Source of the DNA: Chloroflexota bacterium
GTDB lineage: Bacteria > Chloroflexota > Anaerolineae > UBA4142
Direction: 5' to 3'
NCBI GenBank assembly: GCA_023381515.1
Contig: JAMCQI010000095.1
Location: 1-55,933, forward strand
Length of the DNA: 55,933 nucleotides
Below are positions 19,272-28,163 of this stretch, one piece after another. The position numbers and the translations under genes are program-made. The stretch's first letter is position 1. The number at the start of each line of letters is the position of its first letter. The notes under the pieces are model-generated. The model had not been told where the DNA came from. It saw only the letters and a list, made by a program, of their open reading frames with translations, and did not search any database.

Positions 19272-20501
19272 TTAGTGCCCGTTCAAACCCAACGCTTCGG
19301 AAAGCTCACGCATAAAGAGCTCGGCATCGGTCACCAGACCAAGCGCCTGGAAGGTGCCGCGGTCGGCCAGTTTCGTAACGACCGCGGGGTTGATGTCGAC
19401 GGCTACGATTTTGACCGCGGCGGGGAGCATGTTGCCGGTGGCGATGGAATGGAGCATGGTCGCGACCATCAACGCCATCTCGACATTCTGCGCGGCCGCG
19501 CGCATGCGTTTTTGCGCCTCGACCGTATCCGTGATGACGTCCGGCAGGGGACCGTCGTCGCGAATCGAGCCGGCCAGAACGAGCTCGACATTGTTGCGAA
19601 TGCACTCGTACATGATCCCCTGGCTCAAGATTCCCGCTTCCACGGCCGCGCGCAGCGAGCCGGCGCGGCGGATGGTATTGATGGCGATCATATGATGGCG
19701 GTGGCCGCCCTCGACCGGTTGGCCGCTGTGGAGGGCGGTGCCGAGCGAGGTTCCCAAGAGGGCGGACTCGACATCATGGGTCGCGATGGCATTCCCCCCA
19801 AAGAGCACCTGCACGTAGCCGGCGTGGATAATGCGCGCCAGGTAAGGCCCCGCGCCGCTGTGGACAATGGCCGGGCCGGCGACGACGAGTATCTTGCCCC
19901 CGTGCGCGCGCGTCTCCTGCATCTGACGCGCCACGGCGTCGATCACGAGGCGCTTTGGTTTTTCGGAGGAAACGTCGCTTGCCATGAACGAAAAGATCTC
20001 TCGGTCGCGGGAACGCTGGAGGGGGATAATGCGAATCCCATCGTGACCTATAACGACGGCATCGCCCGCCCGGACGTCGGCCATAGGAACCATGCGGGCG
20101 CCCGACCGGGCCGGGTCGACGACGATGGCGAGGTCCATCTCCGTCCCGTGCACGTCCACCCAGCTTCCGTTCAGACGGACCTGGGTGGGCAGATGGGTCG
20201 TGGAATAGAAATCATCGGGAAGGACACCGTCCCGGGGCGCCGGTTCGGTGCTCACATCGCCGCGCGAGACGATCTCAGCCCCATAGTCCTGGAGGGCGAG
20301 GAGAATGCGGTGGAGCTGAGCTTCACTGTCTGCCGAGATCTTTAAGCGGGCATAGGAGGTTTCGTCCTTGCGGCGCCCGACCCGAATCTCTTGCATATCG
20401 AACGACCCGCCCAAGTCCATGACGGCGTCAAAGACTTTGGGCAGGATCCAGGAATCGATAATATGCCCTTCGAGGATAATATCCTCGCTGAATCCGTTCA
20501 T
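19272..20501 (-). CDS. TIGR00300/LOR-SDH family protein, probable ornithine cyclodeaminase
   Basis: A 409-residue member of the LOR/SDH bifunctional enzyme conserved-domain family. Characterised relatives include an archaeal ornithine cyclodeaminase and the C-terminal half of the cyanobacterial arginine-degrading enzyme AgrE/ArgZ, so conversion of ornithine to proline and ammonia is plausible. The N-terminal domain (DIILEGHIIDSWILPKVFDA) is followed by a middle beta domain and a C-terminal nucleotide-binding part with ILVVAGPAIVHSGAG, VLFGGNAIATHD and EGGHRHHMIAINTIRR. It stands alone without the arginine dihydrolase half. An extended -10 (TGATATACT) lies upstream. The exact reaction is inferred. 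Confidence 0.8.
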   Translation of the reverse strand: MNGFSEDIILEGHIIDSWILPKVFDAVMDLGGSFDMQEIRVGRRKDETSYARLKISADSEAQLHRILLALQDYGAEIVSRGDVSTEPAPRDGVLPDDFYSTTHLPTQVRLNGSWVDVHGTEMDLAIVVDPARSGARMVPMADVRAGDAVVIGHDGIRIIPLQRSRDREIFSFMASDVSSEKPKRLVIDAVARQMQETRAHGGKILVVAGPAIVHSGAGPYLARIIHAGYVQVLFGGNAIATHDVESALLGTSLGTALHSGQPVEGGHRHHMIAINTIRRAGSLRAAVEAGILSQGIMYECIRNNVELVLAGSIRDDGPLPDVITDTVEAQKRMRAAAQNVEMALMVATMLHSIATGNMLPAAVKIVAVDINPAVVTKLADRGTFQALGLVTDAELFMRELSEALGLNGH

Positions 20502-20538
20502 CGCATGAACGCCCGCCTCTCCTTTTGAGAATAGGTCT

Positions 20539-20547
20539 AGTATATCA
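20539..20547 (-). promoter_or_regulatory. extended -10 promoter of the LOR/SDH gene
   Basis: On the minus strand TGATATACT occupies 20547-20539, a TGn extended -10; no good -35 is seen. It is nearly identical to the TGATATACT of the leader-RNA promoter at 54531. Confidence 0.5.
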
Positions 20548-20607
20548 CGGCGGTATGAAAATCGCTAATTGTGCTTGGAGTTTACAAAAATCATGGACCG
20601 GCTCGTT

Positions 20608-20635
20608 TTGCTTCTCTGCCCCTTTAAGTTATAAT
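20608..20635 (+). promoter_or_regulatory. promoter immediately before the transglycosylase start
   Basis: TTGCTT at 20608-20613, a 16-base spacer and TATAAT at 20630-20635. The GTG start is six bases later, so the transcript would begin at or next to the start codon. Confidence 0.65.
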
Positions 20636-20641
20636 GGCCCT

Positions 20642-23020
20642 GTGCCAACAATCGTCAAGGCCATCCTCCTTCTCGCGCTGAACGCCCTGATCGCCGCTTG
20701 CACAGTCGCTTCCGACCCACTGCCGCCTCCAACGGCTACATCCATTCCGACCGACACACCGACGCCCATCTCCTCCCCGGAACCGACGGCCCTGCCCCCC
20801 GTTGTCTCCGGCTCCGACCCGCTTTCTCAGGGCATGATCGCCCGGCGCAACGGCGACTATGGCCGCGCCGCCGCCGCCTTTCAAGCGACCCTCAATTCGA
20901 ATCCCTCTGCCGACGTCGCTCGTGAGGCCCAGTTCCGCCTCGGCGAGGCGTACTGGCTGGACCATGACGACGACCACGCGGTCAACGCTCTCAAGAACTA
21001 TCTCCAAGCGAACCCGCAGGGCGCCCACGTTCCCGAAACCCACTATTTCTTGTCGGACGCTTATCGCAGTCTGAAGGATTACCCCGACGCCCTCTCTGAG
21101 CTGCGCGTTTACCGAACGCTGACCCAGACGCTCGCCGGCGACACGGACGGAGGCATTGGGGACCTTCTCGTCCTCATCGGCGATTCGACTCAGGCGCTCG
21201 CCGCGTACGACCGCGGTCTGCAGGACAACACCGTTTCGACCGCCACCAAGATCAGCATCCTGCAACGGGCGGCCGACGTGCATACCGGGCGCGGCGAGTC
21301 GGATCTCGCGGCCGCCCGCTACGACGCGGCCCTCGCCTTGGCGACGGACGCTCGCACGCGCGCCGATCTCGACGTAAAAGCCGGCGAAGCGTACGCCGCC
21401 GCACATCAAATGGACCAGGCCAGGGCACGTTGGAACGAGGCCGTGTCCAAGTACCCGGAACAGCCGGGCGCTTTTCAATCGCTCATCGACCTCCTGGATT
21501 ATGATTTCGCGGTGGACAGTTTCCAGCGGGGCTACGTGGACTATAATGCCGCTTCCTATAATCCCGCGATCGAAGCTTTTCGGGGCTATTTGCAGAGCAA
21601 TTCCGCCCGCGCGGGTGAGGCGCACTATTACATCGCCAGGTCGTACGCTCGCCAGGGTCTCTACTCACGGGCGCTGGCGGAATACGACACGGTCATCAAA
21701 TCCTACCCCAAAGACAAACGCGCCTCGGATGCCTACATGGGCAAGGCAAGTTCCTACGCCGCGTTGGGGCGGACGGATGACGCGGTCGCCACTTACAAGC
21801 GTTTCGCCGCAGCCTTCCCGGCGGATGCTCAAGCGGATGATGCCCTGTGGAATGCAGCCCTGCTCCTCGACCGCGCTAAACGCTATGACGCGGCCAACAA
21901 CCTCTATGAGCAACTGCAGACGAAATACCCCGGCCGCGAACGGGCCGCCGAAGCCTTGTTCTGGGCCGGCCTCGACTACTATCGTCTCCAGGATTACAAG
22001 ACGGCGACTGCGCGCTGGCAGTCGATTACCAAGAACTACTCCCAGTCACCCTTTTTCGCTCGCGCTTTGTTTTGGCTGGGCAAGGCAGCCCAGGCCCGCG
22101 GACTGACGGATGCGGCCAAGAACTATTGGAAGCAGGCAAGCACGCTCCCGGTGAGCTACTATACGGCGCGCGCGGCCGATGTCCTTTCGCCGGGTTCGAA
22201 CAGCCCGGCCTATGATCTCTCCGCCTATGCGATGGACAAGCCGTCCGACCAGGCCGAATTTGAAAAATGGCTCGCGAGCTGGGCGAAACCGACTCTTGGA
22301 ACGGCAGGGACGTTGGACGCGGCCACGCGCGCCGACCTCCGCTTCCGCCGCGGGACGGAACTCGTCCGGCTCGACCGCACGGTCGAAGCCCGCCGTGAAT
22401 TCACGAGTCTCATTGCCGACAAGAACGACGAGCCGGGCACGCTGTACGCGCTCGCGCTCTACTTGCGGGATAACAATCTCTTTTCGCTCTCGATGGACTG
22501 CGCGGAGCGGATCGCCCGTCTCGCCGCAAGCGCTTCCGCCCCCGACGCGCCGCGCCTTTTGTGGGCGCTGCGCTATCCAACTTACTACGCGGACCTGGTC
22601 GTTCCGGAAGCCAAGGCCAATCAGTTGGACCCGCTCCTCTATTTTGCCCTCATCCGGCAGGAGAGTGGGTTCAATGCCCGGGCAACCTCGTCGGCGGACG
22701 CGCGCGGCCTGGCGCAGGTGATTCCTTCGACCGCGCGGGAGATTGCCCAGAGGCTGGGCGTTCGGAATTTCAGTCTCGATCAACTCTATTTGCCGTACGT
22801 CAGCGTTCGATTTGGGGTCTGGTATTTCGGGCAGGACATGAAGCAGTTCGACAATCCGATTTACGCCCTCGCCGCGTACAATGCGGGCGCGGGCCGCACG
22901 GCCAAATGGGAAAAAGCGGACCTCGACATGGCGGTCGAGGACATCGATTCGAGCCAGGCGAACCTGTACGTCCGGCTCGTGTACGGGTATTGGAGGCAGT
23001 ACCAACAGATTTACAAGTAG
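20642..23020 (+). CDS. lytic transglycosylase lipoprotein with TPR region
   Basis: A 792-residue exported soluble-lytic-transglycosylase-type protein that would cleave the glycan chains of peptidoglycan. A GTG start gives a lipoprotein signal with lipobox LIAAC (Cys20), then a Pro/Thr-rich linker. A long tetratricopeptide-like region follows (DYGRAAAAFQATLNSNP, SRALAEYDTVIKSYPKDKRA, YDAANNLYEQLQTKYP). The C-terminal SLT domain carries the catalytic glutamate in IRQESGF (Glu674), GLAQVIPST and AAYNAG. Upstream in-frame starts would place the signal sequence internally. Its promoter ends six bases before the GTG, pointing to a leaderless transcript. Confidence 0.9.
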   Translation: MPTIVKAILLLALNALIAACTVASDPLPPPTATSIPTDTPTPISSPEPTALPPVVSGSDPLSQGMIARRNGDYGRAAAAFQATLNSNPSADVAREAQFRLGEAYWLDHDDDHAVNALKNYLQANPQGAHVPETHYFLSDAYRSLKDYPDALSELRVYRTLTQTLAGDTDGGIGDLLVLIGDSTQALAAYDRGLQDNTVSTATKISILQRAADVHTGRGESDLAAARYDAALALATDARTRADLDVKAGEAYAAAHQMDQARARWNEAVSKYPEQPGAFQSLIDLLDYDFAVDSFQRGYVDYNAASYNPAIEAFRGYLQSNSARAGEAHYYIARSYARQGLYSRALAEYDTVIKSYPKDKRASDAYMGKASSYAALGRTDDAVATYKRFAAAFPADAQADDALWNAALLLDRAKRYDAANNLYEQLQTKYPGRERAAEALFWAGLDYYRLQDYKTATARWQSITKNYSQSPFFARALFWLGKAAQARGLTDAAKNYWKQASTLPVSYYTARAADVLSPGSNSPAYDLSAYAMDKPSDQAEFEKWLASWAKPTLGTAGTLDAATRADLRFRRGTELVRLDRTVEARREFTSLIADKNDEPGTLYALALYLRDNNLFSLSMDCAERIARLAASASAPDAPRLLWALRYPTYYADLVVPEAKANQLDPLLYFALIRQESGFNARATSSADARGLAQVIPSTAREIAQRLGVRNFSLDQLYLPYVSVRFGVWYFGQDMKQFDNPIYALAAYNAGAGRTAKWEKADLDMAVEDIDSSQANLYVRLVYGYWRQYQQIYK

Positions 23021-23042
23021 AGTTGGATAGTTTCATAGTTTG

Positions 23043-23087
23043 ATAGTTTCATGGTTAGGCGGCATAGTGGTCCAAGTCTGAAACTAT
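23043..23087. repeat. AT-rich inverted repeat after the transglycosylase
   Basis: ATAGTTTCA (23043-23051) pairs with TGAAACTAT (23079-23087), preceded by further copies of GATAGTTT and CATAGTTTGA. There is no U-run, so terminator function is doubtful. Confidence 0.4.
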
Positions 23088-23107
23088 GTAACTAGGAAAC
23101 AAAGTAC

Positions 23108-23135
23108 TTGACTATCGAACCAACTGCCCTATAAT
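23108..23135 (+). promoter_or_regulatory. promoter of the DUF951 gene
   Basis: TTGACT at 23108-23113, a 16-base spacer and TATAAT at 23130-23135. The ATG follows eight bases later with no Shine-Dalgarno sequence between. Confidence 0.75.
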
Positions 23136-23143
23136 GCACCCCG

Positions 23144-23365
23144 ATGGTACTCGAAATCCGAATGGGCGACATCGCGCGCTTGCGCAAACCTCACCCGTGC
23201 GGTGGTTACGAATGGGAGGTCGTTCGGCTCGGCGCCGATATTGGCATGGTGTGCTTGACCTGTCATCACCGCGTCTTGCTGCCGCGTCGCGACTTTGAAA
23301 AGCGACTGAAAACCTTCGTTCGGCGGGGGAGCCATCAAATCACACCCAGCGAACCAGGAAGCTGA
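23144..23365 (+). CDS. DUF951 family protein
   Basis: A 73-residue protein of the DUF951 family, small conserved proteins of unknown role common in Firmicutes and Chloroflexi. The signature is clear: [20 protein letters not shown], then [23 protein letters not shown]. The cysteines in HPCGG and CLTC could bind a metal, which is inference. The promoter -10 ends only eight bases before the ATG, so the messenger is probably leaderless. Its stop TGA directly abuts the ATG of the MFS gene, so the two are co-transcribed. Confidence 0.9.
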   Translation: MVLEIRMGDIARLRKPHPCGGYEWEVVRLGADIGMVCLTCHHRVLLPRRDFEKRLKTFVRRGSHQITPSEPGS

Positions 23366-24766
23366 ATGGAATCGCTCCACCCACGCGGATACGCCGCCGT
23401 CTTACATAATCGCCCCTTTCTCGCGTTGTGGATGGCCCAGATCCTTTCCAACACGGCCCTGAACGGTTCCTACTTTGTCCAGCTCATCCTGATCGAGCAA
23501 GTCACTCATTCAAATGCCCATCTGGCCGCCGTCGTCCTCGCCTTTAGTCTGCCCGCCGTCCTGCTGAGCGCCCTCGCCGGACTCGTCGTCGACCGCATTT
23601 CGAAGAAGACGATTCTCGTCGCGTCGAACGCGCTGCGCGTCGTCTCCGGCGCCGGCCTGGCGCTGCTGGCAGCTCTGCTCTTGACTCGGCACGTCAACGA
23701 AGCCCTCTTTCTCAGCGGGATTTACCTCCTCATCTTTCTCACTTCGGCGATCGGCCAATTCTTCGCCCCGGCCGAGGGATCGACGATTCCCCTCATCGTC
23801 GCCCCGACCGGGCTGCTCGCGGCCAACTCGCTCTTTACGATCACTTTTATCGCTTCCCAGATCCTCGGACTCATCATCCTCGCCCCGCTCGGCGTCAAGC
23901 TCATCGGCATTCTCGGGTGTCTGTGGGCAGCGACCATCATGTATGGTGTCTCCACGCTCCTGGTGGCCCTGGTTCCGCGCGACCATCCCGTGCGCGCGCT
24001 GGGGCTCGACGGCGTCTCGACGGTCCGTCGAGCGTGGAATGAACTGCGCGAGGGCTGGCACTATGCCATCTCACGACGGACGATTCTGGCTGCCCTCCTC
24101 CAACTCGCGCTCGTTTCCGCGCTCATCATGATGATGGTCGTCATCGCACCGGGGTACGCCGCCCAGGTCCTCGGATTGTCCGCGGAGGACGCGATCTATG
24201 TCTTTTGGCCCGCGGCGGCGGGTATGTTCCTGGCGAGTGTTGCGATCGGTCGCTTTGGTCACTACCTCTCACGTTCCATTCTGGCAAGCAGCGGCATGTT
24301 CCTCATCGCGATCGCGCTCGCCGGCCTGGCGTGGGCCGGAGGGGGAGGAGGGCCTTTTGACAAACCACTCTTTCAGGGGCATCCGGAACTGGTAATCACG
24401 ACTACGGCGACGGTTATGGTCTTTGCTCTGCTGGCCGGGATAGCGATGGCGATGATCAATATCCCCGCGCAGACCGTTGTCCAGGAAGAGTCAAATGATG
24501 CGGTGCGGGGCCGCGTCCTCGCCGTCCAATTTACGCTCGCGAATGCACTCGCGATTCCGCCGACGCTCTTTATCGGCAGTCTCGCCGATGTCTTTGGAAT
24601 CCCGCGCGTGACCTTTGCCGTGGCCGTTTTGATCATTTTGCTCGCCGTGGTGAACCTGCGTTGGATGGGCTCACTCACGCCTTGGCGGCGTTCGCGACCC
24701 GCCCTGCCGAACGAGGGGTCGCTCGCGCCCCCTCCGGCCGATTCCTCTTCTCATCCTCGCCCGTGA
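23366..24766 (+). CDS. MFS transporter
   Basis: A 466-residue major-facilitator transporter with about twelve membrane helices. The opening NRPFLALWMAQILSNTALNG and the loop LVVDRISKKTILVASNALRV (the RxxxR/K loop between helices 2 and 3) are typical of MFS_3-like exporters. The region QEESNDAVRGRVLAVQFTLA matches the conserved loop before helix 10. An enlarged loop (AGGGGGPFDKPLFQGHPEL) separates two helices in the second half. The substrate is unknown. AGGAAG lies before the ATG, which abuts the DUF951 stop. The last codons overlap the GTG start of the glycosyltransferase. Confidence 0.9.
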   Translation: MESLHPRGYAAVLHNRPFLALWMAQILSNTALNGSYFVQLILIEQVTHSNAHLAAVVLAFSLPAVLLSALAGLVVDRISKKTILVASNALRVVSGAGLALLAALLLTRHVNEALFLSGIYLLIFLTSAIGQFFAPAEGSTIPLIVAPTGLLAANSLFTITFIASQILGLIILAPLGVKLIGILGCLWAATIMYGVSTLLVALVPRDHPVRALGLDGVSTVRRAWNELREGWHYAISRRTILAALLQLALVSALIMMMVVIAPGYAAQVLGLSAEDAIYVFWPAAAGMFLASVAIGRFGHYLSRSILASSGMFLIAIALAGLAWAGGGGGPFDKPLFQGHPELVITTTATVMVFALLAGIAMAMINIPAQTVVQEESNDAVRGRVLAVQFTLANALAIPPTLFIGSLADVFGIPRVTFAVAVLIILLAVVNLRWMGSLTPWRRSRPALPNEGSLAPPPADSSSHPRP

Positions 24767-25941
24767 ACCCGCAAATCCAGCGCGTTCTCATTTTGATGTC
24801 GGATACGGGAGGGGGTCATCGCAGCGCGGCAGAGGCGATTGCCGGAGCCGTGGAGCGCGAATTCCCGGGCCGATACCAAGTCAAGCTGGTGGATGCGATC
24901 GCCCGCGGGGCGCGCTTTCCCTTTAACCACACGCCCGGCTGGTACTTGCCCGCCATTACGTACGCCGAATTCTGGTGGGGGGTCTTGTTCCACTGGACGG
25001 ACCACCCTGGGATGCGCCGATTCTTGCTCGCGTTTTTGAATTGGGCGATGCACCGGGGGCTGGAACGTCTGCTGCGCGCCGAGCCGGCGGACCTGGTCGT
25101 CAGCGTTCACCCGCTCCTCACGACCGTCCCCCATCGTGTTCTCCGGAAGATTGGGTCGCCCGCCCCTTTTGTCGTCGTCGTGACCGACCTGTTCGATGCG
25201 CACATGCTCTGGTTCGATCACGACGCCGACTTGTGCCTCGTCCCGACGGACGGAGCCTACCAGACCGCGTGCCGCTTTGGCATGGCGGAGGACAGGCTGC
25301 GCGTGGTCGGGCTGCCTGTCAGCATGAAATTCCTGGATAGCGGGACGGACAAAGCCGCCCAGCGAGCAGACCTCGGCCTCTTACAGGACACGACAACCGT
25401 CCTTCTCGTCGGCGGAGGGGAGGGGATGGGCAAACTGGCGGAAACCGCGCAGGCCATTTCAGGGGCGCGCCTGCCGGTGCAGTTGGTCATCATTGCCGGA
25501 CGCAACAGGGCCCTCCAACGGCGGCTCTTGGCCGCATCCTGGCAAATACCGGTCACGATTCAAGGGTTTGTAACGAACATGCCGGATTGGATGCACGCCG
25601 CCGACGTATTGATAACCAAAGCCGGCCCCGGGACTATCAGCGAGGGCATCGCCTGCGGCCTTCCGATTCTTTTAAGTGGATTTCTGCCCGGCCAGGAAGA
25701 GGGAAACGTAAGATTCGTACAGGAGAATGCGATTGGCGTGCTGCGCCAAAAGCCGGAGGAGATTGCGGAGACGTTGAGGGAATGGCTTTTACCCGACAAT
25801 GCTGCGCTTGCCCACATGTCCGCGCGAGCACGTGAGTTGGGCCGGCCGCGTGCAGCTCTGGATATTGCCGCTATTCTGGACGGTGTCCGCGACAAGCCCA
25901 CGTTCCCACGGGTTTTGAACCCGCGCGAATCTCGGCTATAA
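24763..25941 (+). CDS. UgtP/MGDG-synthase-type glycosyltransferase
   Basis: A 392-residue GT28-family glycosyltransferase like the diacylglycerol glucosyltransferase UgtP or MGDG synthase, which add a sugar from UDP-sugar to diacylglycerol at the membrane. The acceptor-side domain starts VLILMSDTGGGHRSAAEAI with the conserved GGGH. VVVTDLFDAHMLWFDHDAD follows. The C-terminal donor domain has LLVGGGEGMGKL and NMPDWMHAADVLITKAGPGT, with ISEGIACGLPILL. The GTG at 24763 overlaps the MFS stop (GTGA). It probably makes membrane glycolipids; other nucleotide-sugar acceptors are possible. Confidence 0.85.
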   Translation: MNPQIQRVLILMSDTGGGHRSAAEAIAGAVEREFPGRYQVKLVDAIARGARFPFNHTPGWYLPAITYAEFWWGVLFHWTDHPGMRRFLLAFLNWAMHRGLERLLRAEPADLVVSVHPLLTTVPHRVLRKIGSPAPFVVVVTDLFDAHMLWFDHDADLCLVPTDGAYQTACRFGMAEDRLRVVGLPVSMKFLDSGTDKAAQRADLGLLQDTTTVLLVGGGEGMGKLAETAQAISGARLPVQLVIIAGRNRALQRRLLAASWQIPVTIQGFVTNMPDWMHAADVLITKAGPGTISEGIACGLPILLSGFLPGQEEGNVRFVQENAIGVLRQKPEEIAETLREWLLPDNAALAHMSARARELGRPRAALDIAAILDGVRDKPTFPRVLNPRESRL

Positions 25942-25942
25942 T
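25915..25942 (+). promoter_or_regulatory. promoter of the solute-binding lipoprotein gene
   Basis: TTGAAC at 25915-25920, a 16-base spacer and TATAAT at 25937-25942, overlapping the stop codon of the glycosyltransferase gene. Confidence 0.6.
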
Positions 25943-25989
25943 CAGTTTGCGCCCAGCATCACTCGAGTTTGCGCGCCGACGTGTTCCCC

Positions 25990-27318
25990 ATGCCCACGAA
26001 GACGACTGCTTTGCCCGGTCTGCGAGGCTGGCTTTTCGGCTCGGCCGCCCTGGCTCTTGTGCTCCTCGCCGGCTGTGCAATCCGGCCGACCCCCACCCCA
26101 CGCGGGCTCAAGTCTCGCTCGGCGGTGACCCTTACGCTCTGGCATGCTTCCGACGGCGCCGCGCGCACTCTCCTCTCCGACTTGGCGAACGATTTCCACA
26201 CGGCCTATCCCTGGATCACGGTCCGGGTCGAGGCCGAGAAGCGTGAGGGCGACCTCTTGCGGCAAACCCTCGCCGCGGTGGCGCTCAATCAAGCTCCCGA
26301 TGTCGTAATCGCCGAACCGCGCACTCTGACGGAGCTGGCGCGCCGAGGCGCCCTGATCGATCTCAGCAGCTACGTCGACGATCCGGCAAGCGGTTTCAAG
26401 CCCGAGGAGCAAAACGACTTTATTCCGGGAGCCTTGGAGGCGGGCCGGTTTTACGAATTCCATGACCAGCTTCTGGCGTTGCCGTTCGACCAGCACGAGG
26501 TGGTGCTATATGCCAATATGGACCTGTTGAAGGCGGGGAACGTGACGGGCCTGCCGCGCACTTGGGAGGCCTTTGGCGAGGCGGCCCTGAGCGCCACAAA
26601 CGACGGAACGCCCGGCTGGGATATGACCCCGGACGCCACCATTTTTTATGCCCTGATCTTTAGCCACGGCGGCCAGGTACTGGACGATACCCAGAGCCAG
26701 ATCTTGTTCAACCAACCGGCCGGCGTGGACACGCTCACTTTGACTGCGATGCTCTCGAACAGCGGTGCGGTGTATCTCGCGGCGGATGCCGACGACGCGC
26801 GCCGCTATTTTACCCAGGGGCGGGCGGCTTTTTGGTTTGGCACCACCCGCGACCTACCCACTTTGCCGGATGCGATCGCGCGCAGCGGCCGTTTCCATTG
26901 GAGCGTGACGAGTCTGCCGCAGAGTGACCCGCGCCATCCGGCGACGGCTTTTGCCGGCCGTATGATCGCTCTTTTGAAAGGTTCTTCCGAACGTGCGCAA
27001 GCCGCTTGGGCATTCGCGCATTGGCTCGTCGCTCCTGAGCAAACGGCCCGTTGGTCAAAAGCGACACTGGCGCTGCCGGTCCGTCTCTCGGCTCAAGCGC
27101 TGTTGACCAACGACCCCTCCGCGGAGGTCGAGGCTCTTTTGCGCTCTGACACAGGTCAAACGCCGGTCACGCGACTCGGGCCGACTTTTAAGGGTGCCGC
27201 CGATTTCGACGCGGCGATCGTGGAAATGTGGACGGCCGTAGCCAATGGAACCGAGCCGGCGCCTGCGCTCGCTCGCGCAGTCGACCGCGTGAGCCGCATC
27301 CTCGGCTCCACACCGTAA
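25990..27318 (+). CDS. extracellular solute-binding lipoprotein (sugar type)
   Basis: A 442-residue family 1 (sugar ABC) solute-binding lipoprotein. The signal peptide ends in the lipobox LLAGC (Cys29) after the ATG at 25990. The mature protein shows VTLTLWHASDGAARTLLSDL, the N-terminal lobe start, then QAPDVVIAEPRTLTELARRG, ALPFDQHEVVLYANMDLL and YFTQGRAAFWFG, all typical of maltose- or glycerol-phosphate-type binders. No ABC permease or ATPase gene is adjacent, so its transporter must lie elsewhere. It has its own promoter overlapping the preceding stop codon. The ligand cannot be predicted. Confidence 0.87.
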   Translation: MPTKTTALPGLRGWLFGSAALALVLLAGCAIRPTPTPRGLKSRSAVTLTLWHASDGAARTLLSDLANDFHTAYPWITVRVEAEKREGDLLRQTLAAVALNQAPDVVIAEPRTLTELARRGALIDLSSYVDDPASGFKPEEQNDFIPGALEAGRFYEFHDQLLALPFDQHEVVLYANMDLLKAGNVTGLPRTWEAFGEAALSATNDGTPGWDMTPDATIFYALIFSHGGQVLDDTQSQILFNQPAGVDTLTLTAMLSNSGAVYLAADADDARRYFTQGRAAFWFGTTRDLPTLPDAIARSGRFHWSVTSLPQSDPRHPATAFAGRMIALLKGSSERAQAAWAFAHWLVAPEQTARWSKATLALPVRLSAQALLTNDPSAEVEALLRSDTGQTPVTRLGPTFKGAADFDAAIVEMWTAVANGTEPAPALARAVDRVSRILGSTP

Positions 27319-27349
27319 CGAATTCGCCAGCAAGGTATCATCATCCACC

Positions 27350-28150
27350 ATGAATCGACGTCTTCAAACTGCTTCGCGAGCGGCGCGCGCCGCCGGCAAA
27401 CTCCTGCGGGAAAAATTCAATACGCCGCGCACCGTGCGCTCGAAAGGGAAACGGGATATTGTGACCGATGCCGACTATGCGGCCGAGAGCACGGTGCGCG
27501 ACATACTGCTCACCCGTTTTCCACAGGACCTCTTTCTCTCCGAGGAGGGGGACGCGGCGGAGCGTCAAGCCTTGTGGGACCAAGTGACGAGCAATGACGA
27601 TCTGGGTCTCTGGGTCGTCGACCCGCTCGACGGAACGACCAACTATGCCCGGCGCCAGCCGACTTTTTCCGTCTCGATCGCGCTGGTCCGCAGGGGTGCC
27701 GTACAGGTCGGCGTTGTCTATGACCCGATGCGCGATGAGCTGTTTGCCGCGGAGCGCGCTCGGGGCGCGTACCTGAACGGCCAGCGAATCGCCGCGAGTC
27801 ATATTGGCGCGTTCGCCAATGCCGTCATTGGCACTGAATGGGCCCGCGCCCAGCCGCTGCGCGAGCGCACCGCCGCTCTCCTCGCGCGTATGGCGGTTCG
27901 CGTCATGTCCGTTCGGTCCGGAGGCAGCGCCGCACTCTCTCTGTCTTATATCGCGGCCGGCCGGCTCGACGCATATTTTCACCTCTCACTCTACCCCTGG
28001 GACGTAGCCGCGGGTGCGCTCTTGATCGAAGAGGCGGGTGGGCGGGTGACGACATTACAAGGAGAGCCTTGGTCCGTGCACTCTCAAGCCTATGTCGCGA
28101 CGAACGGCCACTTGCACCGGCAAATGCTTGCTTATTTCAGGAACCGATAA
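27350..28150 (+). CDS. inositol monophosphatase family protein
   Basis: A 266-residue Mg-dependent phosphatase of the inositol monophosphatase (SuhB) family, hydrolysing inositol phosphate or related sugar or nucleotide phosphates. The metal ligands are visible: Glu65/66 in LSEEG, the signature DPLDGTTNY (Asp91, Asp94) and Asp218 in YPWDVAAGALLIEEAGG. The N-terminal GKRDIVTDADYAAE is also conserved. Length is normal. The URO-D family gene starts 13 bases after the stop, so the two are probably co-transcribed. The substrate (inositol phosphate, histidinol phosphate or PAP) is not decided by sequence alone. Confidence 0.93.
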   Translation: MNRRLQTASRAARAAGKLLREKFNTPRTVRSKGKRDIVTDADYAAESTVRDILLTRFPQDLFLSEEGDAAERQALWDQVTSNDDLGLWVVDPLDGTTNYARRQPTFSVSIALVRRGAVQVGVVYDPMRDELFAAERARGAYLNGQRIAASHIGAFANAVIGTEWARAQPLRERTAALLARMAVRVMSVRSGGSAALSLSYIAAGRLDAYFHLSLYPWDVAAGALLIEEAGGRVTTLQGEPWSVHSQAYVATNGHLHRQMLAYFRNR

Positions 28151-28163
28151 GACCGTCTCCCGT

